Positions 1 through 6,937 of a DNA stretch of 11,246 nt are shown here, piece after piece. The number at the start of each line of letters is the position of its first letter. Positions within the stretch are counted from its first letter, which is position 1. The translations under genes and the position numbers were made by a program. The stretch covers positions 1-11,246 of the forward strand of contig CAKQWR010000056.1 in assembly GCA_934279105.1 (NCBI GenBank). Reading direction: 5' to 3'. This DNA comes from an uncultured Oribacterium sp. Lineage in GTDB: Bacteria > Bacillota > Clostridia > Lachnospirales > Lachnospiraceae. The notes beneath the pieces are model-generated. The model was not told the DNA's origin. It saw only the letters and a program-made list of their open reading frames with translations, and did no database searches.

Positions 1-668
1 ACACGAAGCTGCATCGCAGATACGATGCCCTGGTTCGGTGTGTTTTCCTTCGATGTGGCCCATGGACCCCAGCCGGCGTTTGCGCTATAGGTTCTGTAGT
101 ACCAGCGGGCGATGCCGGCGTGCTCCAGATAGAAGCTGGTGAAGCCGTTCGCTGCATAGGCGAAGGACTCGTTCTTTACCGTGGTTGCCCAGTCGATCCG
201 GTTGCCGTTTGCATCCTTCAGGAAGTAGGTGCCGAGCGGAATCAGATTGAGAACCGGATCGGCCTGCATATCGCCGGTGCCGTCTACAGTCATGTACGGA
301 CGAATCGTTTCAACCTCCGGATTGATCTTCGGAAGGATCTTACTGCCATTCATCACCGGTACGCCGTTTGTGGTGCCAGTCTGTGTGCCAGTGGCCGGTG
401 CCATCGGACCTGGTGCCGGTTCGGATTCGCCATTGCCCGCAGGGGCCGGGGTAACAGCGGTGACCTGGGTGGTAGTCGTGGTGCCTGTCGTGGTGGTCGT
501 GCCGGTATTCTGATTTGCCACATTGACAGCAGGGACCGTTTCACTGCTGTCGTGAATCTCGAACTGCGGTGTCAGGTTATCACCTGGTGTCGCCGCGAGG
601 GTGGTGAGTGGCTGCGCCATCATCATGGCTGCCGCGGCCACGATCGCGAGTGTACGCTTCATACTCAT
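1..668 (-). CDS. Secreted Thr-rich surface protein with ChW-like C-terminal part (3' end outside window)
   Basis: The open frame reads leftward from ATG at 668 off the left edge; 222 residues are visible. The start is chosen because AGGAGG (678-683 on the complementary strand) lies 9 nt upstream; a second ATG at 662 is further away. Residues 1-26 form a typical signal peptide: MSMKR, then an Ala/Met-rich hydrophobic core, with likely cleavage near LAA-TPG. A low-complexity linker follows (about 50-105) with two runs of five Thr around a Gly and then a Pro/Ala/Glu-rich stretch, which suggests an extended wall-spanning spacer. Residues about 120-222 look globular and aromatic-rich. The stretch 190-222 (YYRTYS...AGWGPW...NQG...AMQLR) resembles a clostridial ChW repeat with its conserved GW, a Gly and a terminal Leu-Arg. 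It is transcribed divergently from the polysaccharide genes. The exported, linker-bearing architecture is visible; ChW assignment is tentative and the function is unknown. Confidence 0.8.
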   Translation of the reverse strand, partial: MSMKRTLAIVAAAAMMMAQPLTTLAATPGDNLTPQFEIHDSSETVPAVNVANQNTGTTTTTGTTTTTQVTAVTPAPAGNGESEPAPGPMAPATGTQTGTTNGVPVMNGSKILPKINPEVETIRPYMTVDGTGDMQADPVLNLIPLGTYFLKDANGNRIDWATTVKNESFAYAANGFTSFYLEHAGIARWYYRTYSANAGWGPWATSKENTPNQGIVSAMQLR

Positions 669-716
669 ACGTTAAATCCTCCTAAGATTTAAAGCTTTTT
701 TTACTTCCTACACGAT

Positions 717-744
717 AACACAAAAGGGGGGCGGTTTCCACCCC
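717..744 (-). terminator. Minus-strand terminator-like hairpin upstream of the secreted protein gene
   Basis: Read on the minus strand, GGGGTGG (744-738), loop AAA and CCGCCCC (734-728) form a 7-bp stem with one G-U pair, followed by CC and TTTTGTGTT (725-717). On the plus strand the wobble becomes a C-A mismatch and no T-tract follows, so the structure acts leftward if at all. It lies about 50 nt before the start at 668, with no minus-strand gene recognised to its right. It could be a leader attenuator, the end of an unannotated minus-strand transcript, or a barrier to antisense transcription. Confidence 0.5.
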
Positions 745-807
745 TGGAGTTTACATTTTACAGGCGCTTTTCTGACTTGTTTCTGACGTTTCCGTAATGG
801 TTTTTCC

Positions 808-836
808 TTGCCTTTTCCGTAGGTGGGGGGTAAGAT
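808..836 (+). promoter_or_regulatory. Candidate sigma-A promoter for the DUF5722 gene
   Basis: TTGCCT (808-813) and TAAGAT (831-836) are separated by 17 bp. Each hexamer matches 4 of 6 consensus positions (TTGACA/TATAAT). Transcription would start near 843 and give a leader of about 105 nt that contains the inverted repeat at 850-869. This is the best-spaced pair seen on the plus strand in the divergent region, but the match is modest and no other support exists. Confidence 0.35.
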
Positions 837-849
837 TTGTCTGAATGCG

Positions 850-869
850 CAGAGGGAAGAGTCCTTCTG
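850..869 (+). repeat. Inverted repeat in the leader of the DUF5722 gene
   Basis: CAGAGGGA, loop AGAG, TCCTTCTG can form an 8-bp stem with one G-U pair on the plus-strand RNA. No T-tract follows, so it is not an intrinsic terminator. It could be a leader stem or an operator downstream of the promoter candidate. Confidence 0.4.
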
Positions 870-895
870 AATAGATACAAAACCAGAGGAAGTAT

Positions 896-916
896 CGTCA
901 TGCTCTGTGCGATGGC
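896..916 (+). repeat. Intergenic motif, copy 1
   Basis: This 21-nt stretch beginning CGTCATGCT and ending GCGATGGC matches the stretch at 3777-3797 at 18 of 21 positions. Both copies lie in gaps upstream of genes of the polysaccharide locus. A shorter, weaker relative lies at about 2591-2607. Role unknown; a regulatory or processing site is possible. Confidence 0.4.
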
Positions 917-947
917 GATATGGAATCCAAGGAGATGAACGTACTGG

Positions 948-2585
948 ATGCAATTACGAAATTCTATCAAGCTTTTCATCATCAGCTGTGTTCTGATGAT
1001 CGGATGTACGATGCATGTCTATGCCGGAGATATGCCGGGCACGATGACGTCGGTAAAAATCGTAGATGAGACCGGAGCACAGATTCATATAACGGCATCG
1101 GTCGATCCGACGGTCGTGAGTGCAGACGAAGAAATCTACCTGTTTGAGCTGAAGCCTTATCAGAAGGATCTGCAGGGACGGTATGATCCTCTAGATGCGG
1201 TGGACATCGCTTCGAAACTGGAATTCACGGTCGACCTTTTTACAGATGATGGAGATAACCGCTTATATAGTGCGTTCTGTCTGGCAGTCAATGCAGGCGA
1301 CCACTATGAAATGATTTCTTATAAACATTATATTACGAACCCGGAGATCCTTTCAGGGGATTCATCCCCAGCACGGAATAAAGGAATCAAGGGGCTCGTG
1401 GTGGATTCGGATTACCAGGCCGCCATCGGGCTGGGCATCCAGCATGCCGCCATCAACATCGCCACGACGAATTTTTTCGGAAGGGGCATCAGCTATACCT
1501 TTAAAGGAAAGCAGTACAGCATCAGTGCGGATACCATCGCTTCCCTGGATACACAGATTTCGATGTATTCTGCGGCCGGGGTGGCGGTGACCGCCATCAT
1601 CTTAAATGCCTGGAATGAGGATGCGACGGAACTGAATCCATCCGGGATGCTGCTTCCGACGGAGAAGGCGGCGTACTATCAGTTTCCTACGGAAACGGAA
1701 GAGGCTGTCGAGACACTGGAAGCGATGTCGTCATTTCTTGCGAAACGATATAATGGGCGGAATGGCTGTGGAAAAATCAGCAACTGGGTCATCGGAAACG
1801 AGATCAATAATCAGTACTGGAACTACTCCTCGTTCACAGATATATGGCAGTATGTTCAGCGCTTTCAGGACGCCTTTCGTATATTCTATACCTCGATCAA
1901 GGCAGAATCCGCGAGTGATCAGGTGATGTTTTCCATCGATCATTACTGGGCGATGCCGACGGAATCGCAGCCGGCCATCACGTATGCCGCGAAGGCAGTC
2001 GTCGACGTGTTCTCGGCATTCGATCGTCAGGAGGGAAGCATCGACTGGGGACTGGCGCTGCATCCATATCCATATCCGATGGATGCGGCGACGTTCTGGA
2101 AGGAACGGGATCCTGCGTATGGCGTGGCACAGTACTTTACAGATGATGCAAATTCGCCGGTCGTGGATTTCGTCAATCTTCATGTAATCACGGATTATAT
2201 GAAGATACCGGTATTCCTCAATCCTGCAGGACAGACCCGGACGATTTTTCTCACCGAGGAGGGGTTCTCTTCCATGAAGGGAACGCAGGATATGTCGCAG
2301 GAACAGGCGGCTGCCGTGGCGTATTCCTATTATATCGTAAAGCATAATCCATATATAAAAGCGTATATTTTAAGCCGGCAGGATGATCACCCGTATGAAG
2401 CGGGATCGGGACTGAACATCGGTCTGTCCACCATACAGATGGATGGAAGTCGTGTGCCGAAGCCGGCACGGGAGGTGTTCCGCCTGATTGATACGGCACA
2501 GTCTGCGGCCGTATCGGATTTCGCGAAAACGATCATCGGCATCAGTGACTGGGGACAGCTGATTCCGGGATTTCAGTATCCATAG
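948..2585 (+). CDS. Secreted DUF5722-family glycosidase-like protein
   Basis: The protein has 545 residues. ATG 948 is the first usable start because an in-frame TGA lies at 936-938; AAGGAG at 929-934 is 13 nt away, a long spacing. Residues 1-27 are a signal peptide. Cleavage is either after VYA (signal peptidase I) or before Cys20 in LMIGC, a weak lipobox, so a lipoprotein is possible. Residues about 30-145 look beta-rich. Residues about 145-515 look like a TIM barrel: WVIGNE at 280-285 puts Glu285 where clan GH-A enzymes carry the acid/base, and FLTEEG at 434-439 offers Glu437 as nucleophile. Aromatic and His-rich stretches (DHYW 331-334, HPYPYP 372-377) would line the cleft. The overall pattern fits DUF5722, a family without an established substrate to my knowledge. 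As the first gene of a glycan locus it may cleave or remodel the polymer outside the cell. Catalysis is inferred from motifs only. Confidence 0.8.
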   Translation: MQLRNSIKLFIISCVLMIGCTMHVYAGDMPGTMTSVKIVDETGAQIHITASVDPTVVSADEEIYLFELKPYQKDLQGRYDPLDAVDIASKLEFTVDLFTDDGDNRLYSAFCLAVNAGDHYEMISYKHYITNPEILSGDSSPARNKGIKGLVVDSDYQAAIGLGIQHAAINIATTNFFGRGISYTFKGKQYSISADTIASLDTQISMYSAAGVAVTAIILNAWNEDATELNPSGMLLPTEKAAYYQFPTETEEAVETLEAMSSFLAKRYNGRNGCGKISNWVIGNEINNQYWNYSSFTDIWQYVQRFQDAFRIFYTSIKAESASDQVMFSIDHYWAMPTESQPAITYAAKAVVDVFSAFDRQEGSIDWGLALHPYPYPMDAATFWKERDPAYGVAQYFTDDANSPVVDFVNLHVITDYMKIPVFLNPAGQTRTIFLTEEGFSSMKGTQDMSQEQAAAVAYSYYIVKHNPYIKAYILSRQDDHPYEAGSGLNIGLSTIQMDGSRVPKPAREVFRLIDTAQSAAVSDFAKTIIGISDWGQLIPGFQYP

Positions 2586-2638
2586 GAGATCGTCGATGCT
2601 ATGCGACCGTTCACTTCGGATGGATGAAAGGATTTATA

Positions 2639-3751
2639 ATGAAGAAGACAGAAATCATTAACGTCACGCGTGCGAGTCTGCCGCCACTCTCGGAATACGA
2701 AGAGCTGCTGCAGCATATCTGGGACACGGCGTGGCTTACGAATATGGGAGAGTATCATGAGGAGCTTCGGGCGAAGCTGCAGGCATATCTGAAGGTCGGC
2801 TCGGTACAGCTCTTCGTGAACGGCCACAGTGCGCTCGAGTTTTTACTGCAGGCGATGGACCTCCATGGAGAGGTCATCACAACGCCGTTTTCGTTTGCAT
2901 CGACGACGCACGCCATCGTCCGAAATGGACTTACACCGGTATTCTGTGATATTAATATGAAGGACTACACGATCGACGTCGATCAGCTCGAGTCTCTGAT
3001 CACGGAGCGCACCTCTGCCATCGTGCCGGTGCATGTGTACGGCAATGTCTGCGACGTGCAGCGCATACAGGAAATCGCAGATCGACATCAGTTGAAGGTC
3101 ATCTATGATGCAGCACACACCTTCGGCGAGGAGCTGAATGGACGGGGGATCGGTACCTTCGGAGATGCATCGATGTTTTCCTTCCATGCGACGAAGGTAT
3201 TTAACTCCATCGAGGGCGGTGCCGTAACGACCGGAAAAGAAAATCCGGAGCTGATGGAAAAGCTCTATGAGCTGAAGAATTTCGGTATCCTCGGACAAGA
3301 GGAGGTCGCGTCGGTCGGCGGCAACGGAAAGATGAACGAGTTTGCAGCGGCGATGGGGCTCTGCAATCTTCGTCATGTGGATGAGTATATCGCGAAGCGG
3401 AAAATCGTCTATGAACGCTATCGTGCGCATCTCGCCGGTGTGCCGGGCACCCTTTTCCCGGAGATTCAAGACGGAGTGAAGTCAAACTATGCGTACATGC
3501 CGGTGCGTTTCCATGCGTATAAGTACACACGGGATGAAATCTTCGACCGGCTGAAGGCGGAAAACATCCGTGCCCGGAAGTACTTCTATCCATGTATCAA
3601 TGCGTACAGCTGCTATCAGGATCACTACGATGCGAAGGACACGCCGAATGCACTCCTGGTGAGTCAGGAAATTCTGACCCTTCCGATGTATCCGGATCTC
3701 GCACTCGAGGATGTCGACCGGATCTGCAGCATCATCCTGAATGAGACATGA
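2639..3751 (+). CDS. DegT/DnrJ/EryC1/StrS sugar aminotransferase, VioA-like
   Basis: A PLP-dependent aminotransferase of 370 residues that would transfer an amino group to a keto sugar nucleotide in the cytoplasm. The start at 2639 is preferred over an in-frame ATG at 2624: AAAGGA (2627-2632) is 6 nt upstream, and the protein then begins MKKTEIINV, usual for the family. With this numbering, Lys186 in SFHATK is the expected Schiff-base lysine and Asp157 in YDAAHTFG is the residue that contacts the pyridine nitrogen. PPL-EY and WDTAWLTNMG at the N-terminus, TTPFSFASTTHAIVRNG and PVHVYGNVCDV resemble enzymes making dTDP-4-amino-4,6-dideoxyglucose (VioA group), but the exact sugar is inference. 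Length is normal for the family and no key residue is missing. It follows the DUF5722 gene by 53 bp with no terminator visible between them, and precedes the ATP-grasp gene by 175 bp. Confidence 0.88.
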   Translation: MKKTEIINVTRASLPPLSEYEELLQHIWDTAWLTNMGEYHEELRAKLQAYLKVGSVQLFVNGHSALEFLLQAMDLHGEVITTPFSFASTTHAIVRNGLTPVFCDINMKDYTIDVDQLESLITERTSAIVPVHVYGNVCDVQRIQEIADRHQLKVIYDAAHTFGEELNGRGIGTFGDASMFSFHATKVFNSIEGGAVTTGKENPELMEKLYELKNFGILGQEEVASVGGNGKMNEFAAAMGLCNLRHVDEYIAKRKIVYERYRAHLAGVPGTLFPEIQDGVKSNYAYMPVRFHAYKYTRDEIFDRLKAENIRARKYFYPCINAYSCYQDHYDAKDTPNALLVSQEILTLPMYPDLALEDVDRICSIILNET

Positions 3752-3769
3752 GGTGCGGTTGTATGACCG

Positions 3770-3784
3770 CATGTAGCGTCATGC
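3770..3784 (+). repeat. Direct repeat copy 1, CATGTAGCGTCATGC
   Basis: Repeated at 3835-3849 with 14 of 15 positions identical (G/A at the ninth). The two copies start 65 bp apart. Each contains CATG-N6-CATG, a small dyad. The first copy runs into the longer motif at 3777-3797. Confidence 0.5.
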
Positions 3785-3797
3785 TTTGAGCGATGCC
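3777..3797 (+). repeat. Intergenic motif, copy 2
   Basis: Beginning CGTCATGCT and ending GCGATGCC, it matches 896-916 at 18 of 21 positions. Further downstream, TTCGGATGGA (3804-3813) is also found at 2616-2625 in the gap before the aminotransferase, which suggests that the gaps share ancestry or a common site. Function unknown. Confidence 0.4.
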
Positions 3798-3834
3798 TAT
3801 GAGTTCGGATGGAACCAGAGCCGCTGCATGAACA

Positions 3835-3849
3835 CATGTAGCATCATGC
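3835..3849 (+). repeat. Direct repeat copy 2, CATGTAGCATCATGC
   Basis: Second copy of the repeat at 3770-3784, with one difference. It ends 77 bp before the ATP-grasp start codon. Confidence 0.5.
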
Positions 3850-3926
3850 ACAGGATCAGCTGCACGGCAGAAAATTTATAGATCTCGCGAGGCCATCGAA
3901 CGTCTTGCGCTGAGAAAGGTGATTTT

Positions 3927-4949
3927 ATGAATACAACACAACGTACCGCGCTGGTGACTGCCATCGGCTCCTTTAGTGCCGATGCGGTGATCCGGACACT
4001 TCGTCAGGAGGGCTGGCGCATCATCGGTACCGATATTTATGAAGCGTCCTGGGTGGCGACGTCCCTTATGGTCGACGCCTTCTATCAGGCGCCGTACGCA
4101 AGTGAAGAGGAGACGTATATCGACTTCATCAAGGACATCTGTGTGAAGGAGCAGGTGGAACGCATCCTGCCGCTCATCGATGTCGAGGTCGATGCGCTGA
4201 ATCGTCATCGTGCGAAAATCGAGACCGGGAACTGTCGGATCTGCATGTCACCGGAGAAGAGCATCCGTGTGCTGCGTGATAAATTCGAGATGAAGACACT
4301 GGTGGATGGCGTACTCGATGAGAGCGGAGAGGAGATTCAGAAAGCTGTCCGGACGATTCCGACGGAACGGGCATCGGAGATTGATTTCGAAACGGTCAGC
4401 TATCCGATCATTCTGAAACCGGTGGATGGTCGGAGCTCGAGTGGTCTTTATCGGATCTATCAGGAGGATCAGCTCGGCTTCGCCTTCTCTAGTATCATGG
4501 ATCCGTCGAAGCTCGAGGATACGAGTCTCGACCACTATATCGTACAGCCGATGATCAAAGGAAATGTCATCACGGTGGATGTCATTCGTGATCAGGCAGG
4601 TCACTGTACGGCAGTGCCGCGGGAGGAGCTTCTTCGTACGTCGAACGGCGCCGGTCTTTCTGTGCGCGTGTTTGAAGATTCGGTGCTGGAAGATGCCTGC
4701 CGGGCGATCGCAGATCGCGCAGAGATTCTCGGCTGTGTGAACTTCGAATTCATCCGTGGAGAGGGCTCCGGCATCTACTATTTCATCGAGTGCAACCCGC
4801 GTTTCGCCGGCGGTGTCGCGTTTACGGAGCTTGCCGAAGTGCCGGCCGTGCATATGCACCTTTCGATTTTCGATGGCGGAGAAATCAGTGGCGAGGAGAA
4901 GCCGGTGACCGGCTTTATGACGAGAAAATACCAGGAAATCAGGATGTGA
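3927..4949 (+). CDS. ATP-grasp ligase, carbamoyl-phosphate-synthase-like
   Basis: A cytoplasmic protein of 340 residues. ATP-grasp ligases activate a carboxylate as an acyl phosphate and join it to an amine or other nucleophile. The N-terminus (residues 8-40, LVTAIGSFSADAVIRTL then GTDIY) is the Rossmann-like pre-ATP-grasp domain. The ATP-grasp fold follows: Lys164 in ILKPVDG with the flexible GRSSSG loop (168-173), the IVQPMIKG strand (205-212) that contacts adenine, Glu274 in VNFEF, and the metal-binding ECNPR at 288-292 (Glu288, Asn290, Arg292), ending in FAGG. All core residues appear present. The start has AAAGGTGA about 5 nt upstream. The stop is 1 bp before the next start, so the gene is coupled to the glycosyltransferase. 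Its place beside a sugar aminotransferase suggests that it acylates an aminosugar or amidates a sugar acid; the substrate is not readable from sequence. Confidence 0.85.
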   Translation: MNTTQRTALVTAIGSFSADAVIRTLRQEGWRIIGTDIYEASWVATSLMVDAFYQAPYASEEETYIDFIKDICVKEQVERILPLIDVEVDALNRHRAKIETGNCRICMSPEKSIRVLRDKFEMKTLVDGVLDESGEEIQKAVRTIPTERASEIDFETVSYPIILKPVDGRSSSGLYRIYQEDQLGFAFSSIMDPSKLEDTSLDHYIVQPMIKGNVITVDVIRDQAGHCTAVPREELLRTSNGAGLSVRVFEDSVLEDACRAIADRAEILGCVNFEFIRGEGSGIYYFIECNPRFAGGVAFTELAEVPAVHMHLSIFDGGEISGEEKPVTGFMTRKYQEIRM

Positions 4950-4950
4950 G

Positions 4951-5652
4951 ATGAAGGATGTAATTCTTATTATCCCGGCGTATAATGAAGCCGGAAATCT
5001 TCCGAAGGTCATCGAGAATATCGTATCGCAGGACTTTCCGATGGACTATGTGATCGTATCGGATGGGTCGACCGACGGCACCATCGCGCTTTGTGAGGAG
5101 CAGCACTATAACTACATCGCGCTTCCGACGAACCTCGGACTCGCCGGCTGCTTCCAGACCGGTATGCAGTATGCGGCACGCTGTGGCTACCGCTATGCCG
5201 TGCAGTTCGACGGCGACGGACAGCATCGTGCGGAAGATATCCGGGCGCTCTATGAGAAAATGCAGGAGGGGGACTATGATATCGTCCTCGGCTCTCGCTT
5301 CCTTGCGAGGAAAAAGGGAGGAAGCATGCGTGAAATCGGTTCCCGCCTGATCACGGCGGCGATTCGGCTGACGACCGGTATCCGTGTAACGGATCCGACC
5401 TGTGGTCTTCGTATGTATAATCAGCGCATGATTTCCTGCTTCGCGTACCGTATGAATTACGGTCCGGAGCCGGATACGATCTCGTATCTTATGAAAAACG
5501 GCGCGCATATCACGGAAGCGCCGATCATGGTCAACGATCGTCTGTCCGGTGAATCTTATCTGCGTCCACTGACGGCTGCCCGCTACATGGCGCGTATGCT
5601 GATTTCGATTCTGCTGGTACAGGGGGCGCGACGAAAAGAGGCTTATGAATAA
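4951..5652 (+). CDS. Family 2 glycosyltransferase, DPM1-like
   Basis: A GT-A fold glycosyltransferase of 233 residues that would use a nucleotide sugar, probably with a lipid-linked or polyprenyl-phosphate acceptor at the inner face of the membrane. Visible motifs in order: IPAYNEAGNLPKV (8-20), VSDGSTDGT (36-44), the metal-binding DGD at 87-89 within QFDGDGQH, GSRF (114-117) and DPTCGLR (148-154) typical of dolichol-phosphate-mannose-synthase-like enzymes. It has no long membrane domain, only a modest hydrophobic stretch near the C-terminus (about 214-223), and the length is normal for the short members. AGGA at 4941-4944 is 6 nt before the ATG. It ends 8 bp inside the flippase gene. In Bacillota such proteins often sit next to a DUF2304 protein; here that partner is two genes downstream. 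The sugar is unknown. Confidence 0.88.
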   Translation: MKDVILIIPAYNEAGNLPKVIENIVSQDFPMDYVIVSDGSTDGTIALCEEQHYNYIALPTNLGLAGCFQTGMQYAARCGYRYAVQFDGDGQHRAEDIRALYEKMQEGDYDIVLGSRFLARKKGGSMREIGSRLITAAIRLTTGIRVTDPTCGLRMYNQRMISCFAYRMNYGPEPDTISYLMKNGAHITEAPIMVNDRLSGESYLRPLTAARYMARMLISILLVQGARRKEAYE

Positions 5653-6937
5653 AGAAAACAGGCAGAAAAAGGATTTTTTATGGAACGCCATCGGTAGTCT
5701 CCTCTATGCGCTGGCGTCCATCGTGCTCGCCTTTGCCGTCATCCGCATCGCCGGAGACGACGAGGGCGGTATTTTTGGCTTCGGTTTTTCAACTCTCGGG
5801 CAGCAGATGTTTATCATCGCGTACTTCGGTATCCGCCCGTTCCATATCACGGATCGGAAGCCGGAATACAGCTTCGGAGATTATCTCGGCACGCGCCGTC
5901 TGACCTCCCTGCTCGCCCTGCTCGGCACGTTCCTGTTCCTCGGCTTCCAGCTCGGCAGCGGACAGTATGGTCTTCACAAGGCCGCGATTCTACTGCTGCT
6001 GGCTCTTTATAAAATCATCGATGGCTACGCCGATGTCTATGAGTCGGAGCTGCAGCGTCAGGACCTCCTGTATCGGACCGGTCAGTCGCTCGCCTTCCGT
6101 ACGAGTCTTTCGGTGGTAACCCTTCTCGGCAGCCTCATCCTGAGCGGGAACCTTCTGCTCAGCGTTCTGCTCGCTGACGTTATGCAGCTCTTCGGCACCT
6201 GGGCGTTCGCTATCCGCGTACTTCGTGCCTGCCCATCCGAACGGCTCGACCGGCGATTCACTCCGGCGCATGCCCGGACGCTGCTTCAGAGCACGAGCCT
6301 GCTGTTTTTCGGCGTTTTCCTCGATTTCTACATCTTCTCTGCATCGAAGTATGCGGTCGATCGTCAGATGTCGAACGCCGATTCCGGATTTTTCAACATC
6401 CTGTTTATGCCGACCTCCTTCATCTACCTGCTTGCAAACTTTCTGATCCGTCCTATGCTGACACGTCTGGCAGATCAGTTTACGGCGCAGGACGCGGAGG
6501 GCTTCCGTGCGTCCGTCCGTCTCATGGTGCAGGCAGTCATGATGCTTAGTGCAGGCATTCTGGCAGCGACGCTTCTTCTCGGACGCTGGGGTCTCGGTAT
6601 CTTCGAGCTCATCCTCGGCGCGAGTGCGAGCGGAAAGCTGCTTCCGGAGTTCCCGGCTTTCTTTATGATTATTCTCGGCGGCGCGCTTTATGCGATGGCC
6701 AATGTGATGTACTATATTCTTGTGACGGTGCGGCAGCAGCGCCGGATTTTCCTGTGCTATCTCATGACGACCGTGCTGGCCTTCGTGAGTGCGGACCGTA
6801 TGGTGGCGGCACACGGTATGATCGGCGGTGCCATCAGCTATGTAGTCCTGATGGGCGTACTGCTGGTGCTGTTCGGGCTGTTCGTGACCGGAACACTGAA
6901 ATCTAATGAAATGAGGAAAACGCATGTACAGCGTTGA
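5645..6937 (+). CDS. Polysaccharide flippase, Wzx/PST-like
   Basis: A polytopic membrane protein of 430 residues with about twelve predicted hydrophobic segments and short charged loops. The opening (KDFLWNAIGSLLYALASIVLAFAVIRIAG) is typical of the first helix of oligosaccharide flippases of the MOP superfamily, which move undecaprenyl-diphosphate-linked repeat units across the membrane. The loop FGIRPFHITDRKPEYSFGDYLGTRR and the later YESELQRQDLLYRTG fit members found in Bacillota capsule loci. The gene starts 8 bp before the end of the glycosyltransferase gene, with AGAGG at 5637-5641, and overlaps the next gene by 14 bp. The context of glycosyltransferases and acyltransferases supports a Wzx role. 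A role in exporting another lipid-linked glycan, such as teichoic acid, cannot be excluded. Confidence 0.85.
   Translation: MNKENRQKKDFLWNAIGSLLYALASIVLAFAVIRIAGDDEGGIFGFGFSTLGQQMFIIAYFGIRPFHITDRKPEYSFGDYLGTRRLTSLLALLGTFLFLGFQLGSGQYGLHKAAILLLLALYKIIDGYADVYESELQRQDLLYRTGQSLAFRTSLSVVTLLGSLILSGNLLLSVLLADVMQLFGTWAFAIRVLRACPSERLDRRFTPAHARTLLQSTSLLFFGVFLDFYIFSASKYAVDRQMSNADSGFFNILFMPTSFIYLLANFLIRPMLTRLADQFTAQDAEGFRASVRLMVQAVMMLSAGILAATLLLGRWGLGIFELILGASASGKLLPEFPAFFMIILGGALYAMANVMYYILVTVRQQRRIFLCYLMTTVLAFVSADRMVAAHGMIGGAISYVVLMGVLLVLFGLFVTGTLKSNEMRKTHVQR

Larger units (their letters stand above)
3752..3926 (+). other. Gene-free gap of 175 bp with repeats and a hairpin
   Basis: This gap separates the aminotransferase from the tightly packed downstream operon. 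It holds a 6-bp hairpin (TGCGGT 3754-3759 / ACCGCA 3766-3771) without a T-tract, two copies of CATGTAGC(G/A)TCATGC (3770-3784 and 3835-3849), and a ribosome-binding site AAAGGTGA before the ATG at 3927. I found no convincing promoter hexamers and no coding potential. It may hold an internal regulatory site of the locus. Confidence 0.5.

Noticed and set aside
426..515. Thr-rich coding repeat as a nucleotide repeat array
   Set aside because: The ACC/ACG/ACA codons vary and the repeat is short; it is a protein linker, not a tandem DNA array or CRISPR.
120..692. Plus-strand open frames at the left end (120-692, 229-513)
   Set aside because: They are antisense to the secreted protein gene; the Val/Pro-rich stretch is just the reverse complement of the Thr-rich linker.
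708..982. Minus-strand small open frames in the divergent intergenic region
   Set aside because: No ribosome-binding site or recognisable protein features; one runs into the start of the DUF5722 gene and the other covers the terminator-like hairpin.
2624..2638. Upstream ATG at 2624 as the aminotransferase start
   Set aside because: Only a weak ribosome-binding site precedes it, whereas AAAGGA lies at correct distance from the ATG at 2639 and the shorter form has the usual family N-terminus.
2635..2640. TATAAT as a -10 promoter element
   Set aside because: It overlaps the start codon of the aminotransferase and has no suitable -35 hexamer 16-18 bp upstream.
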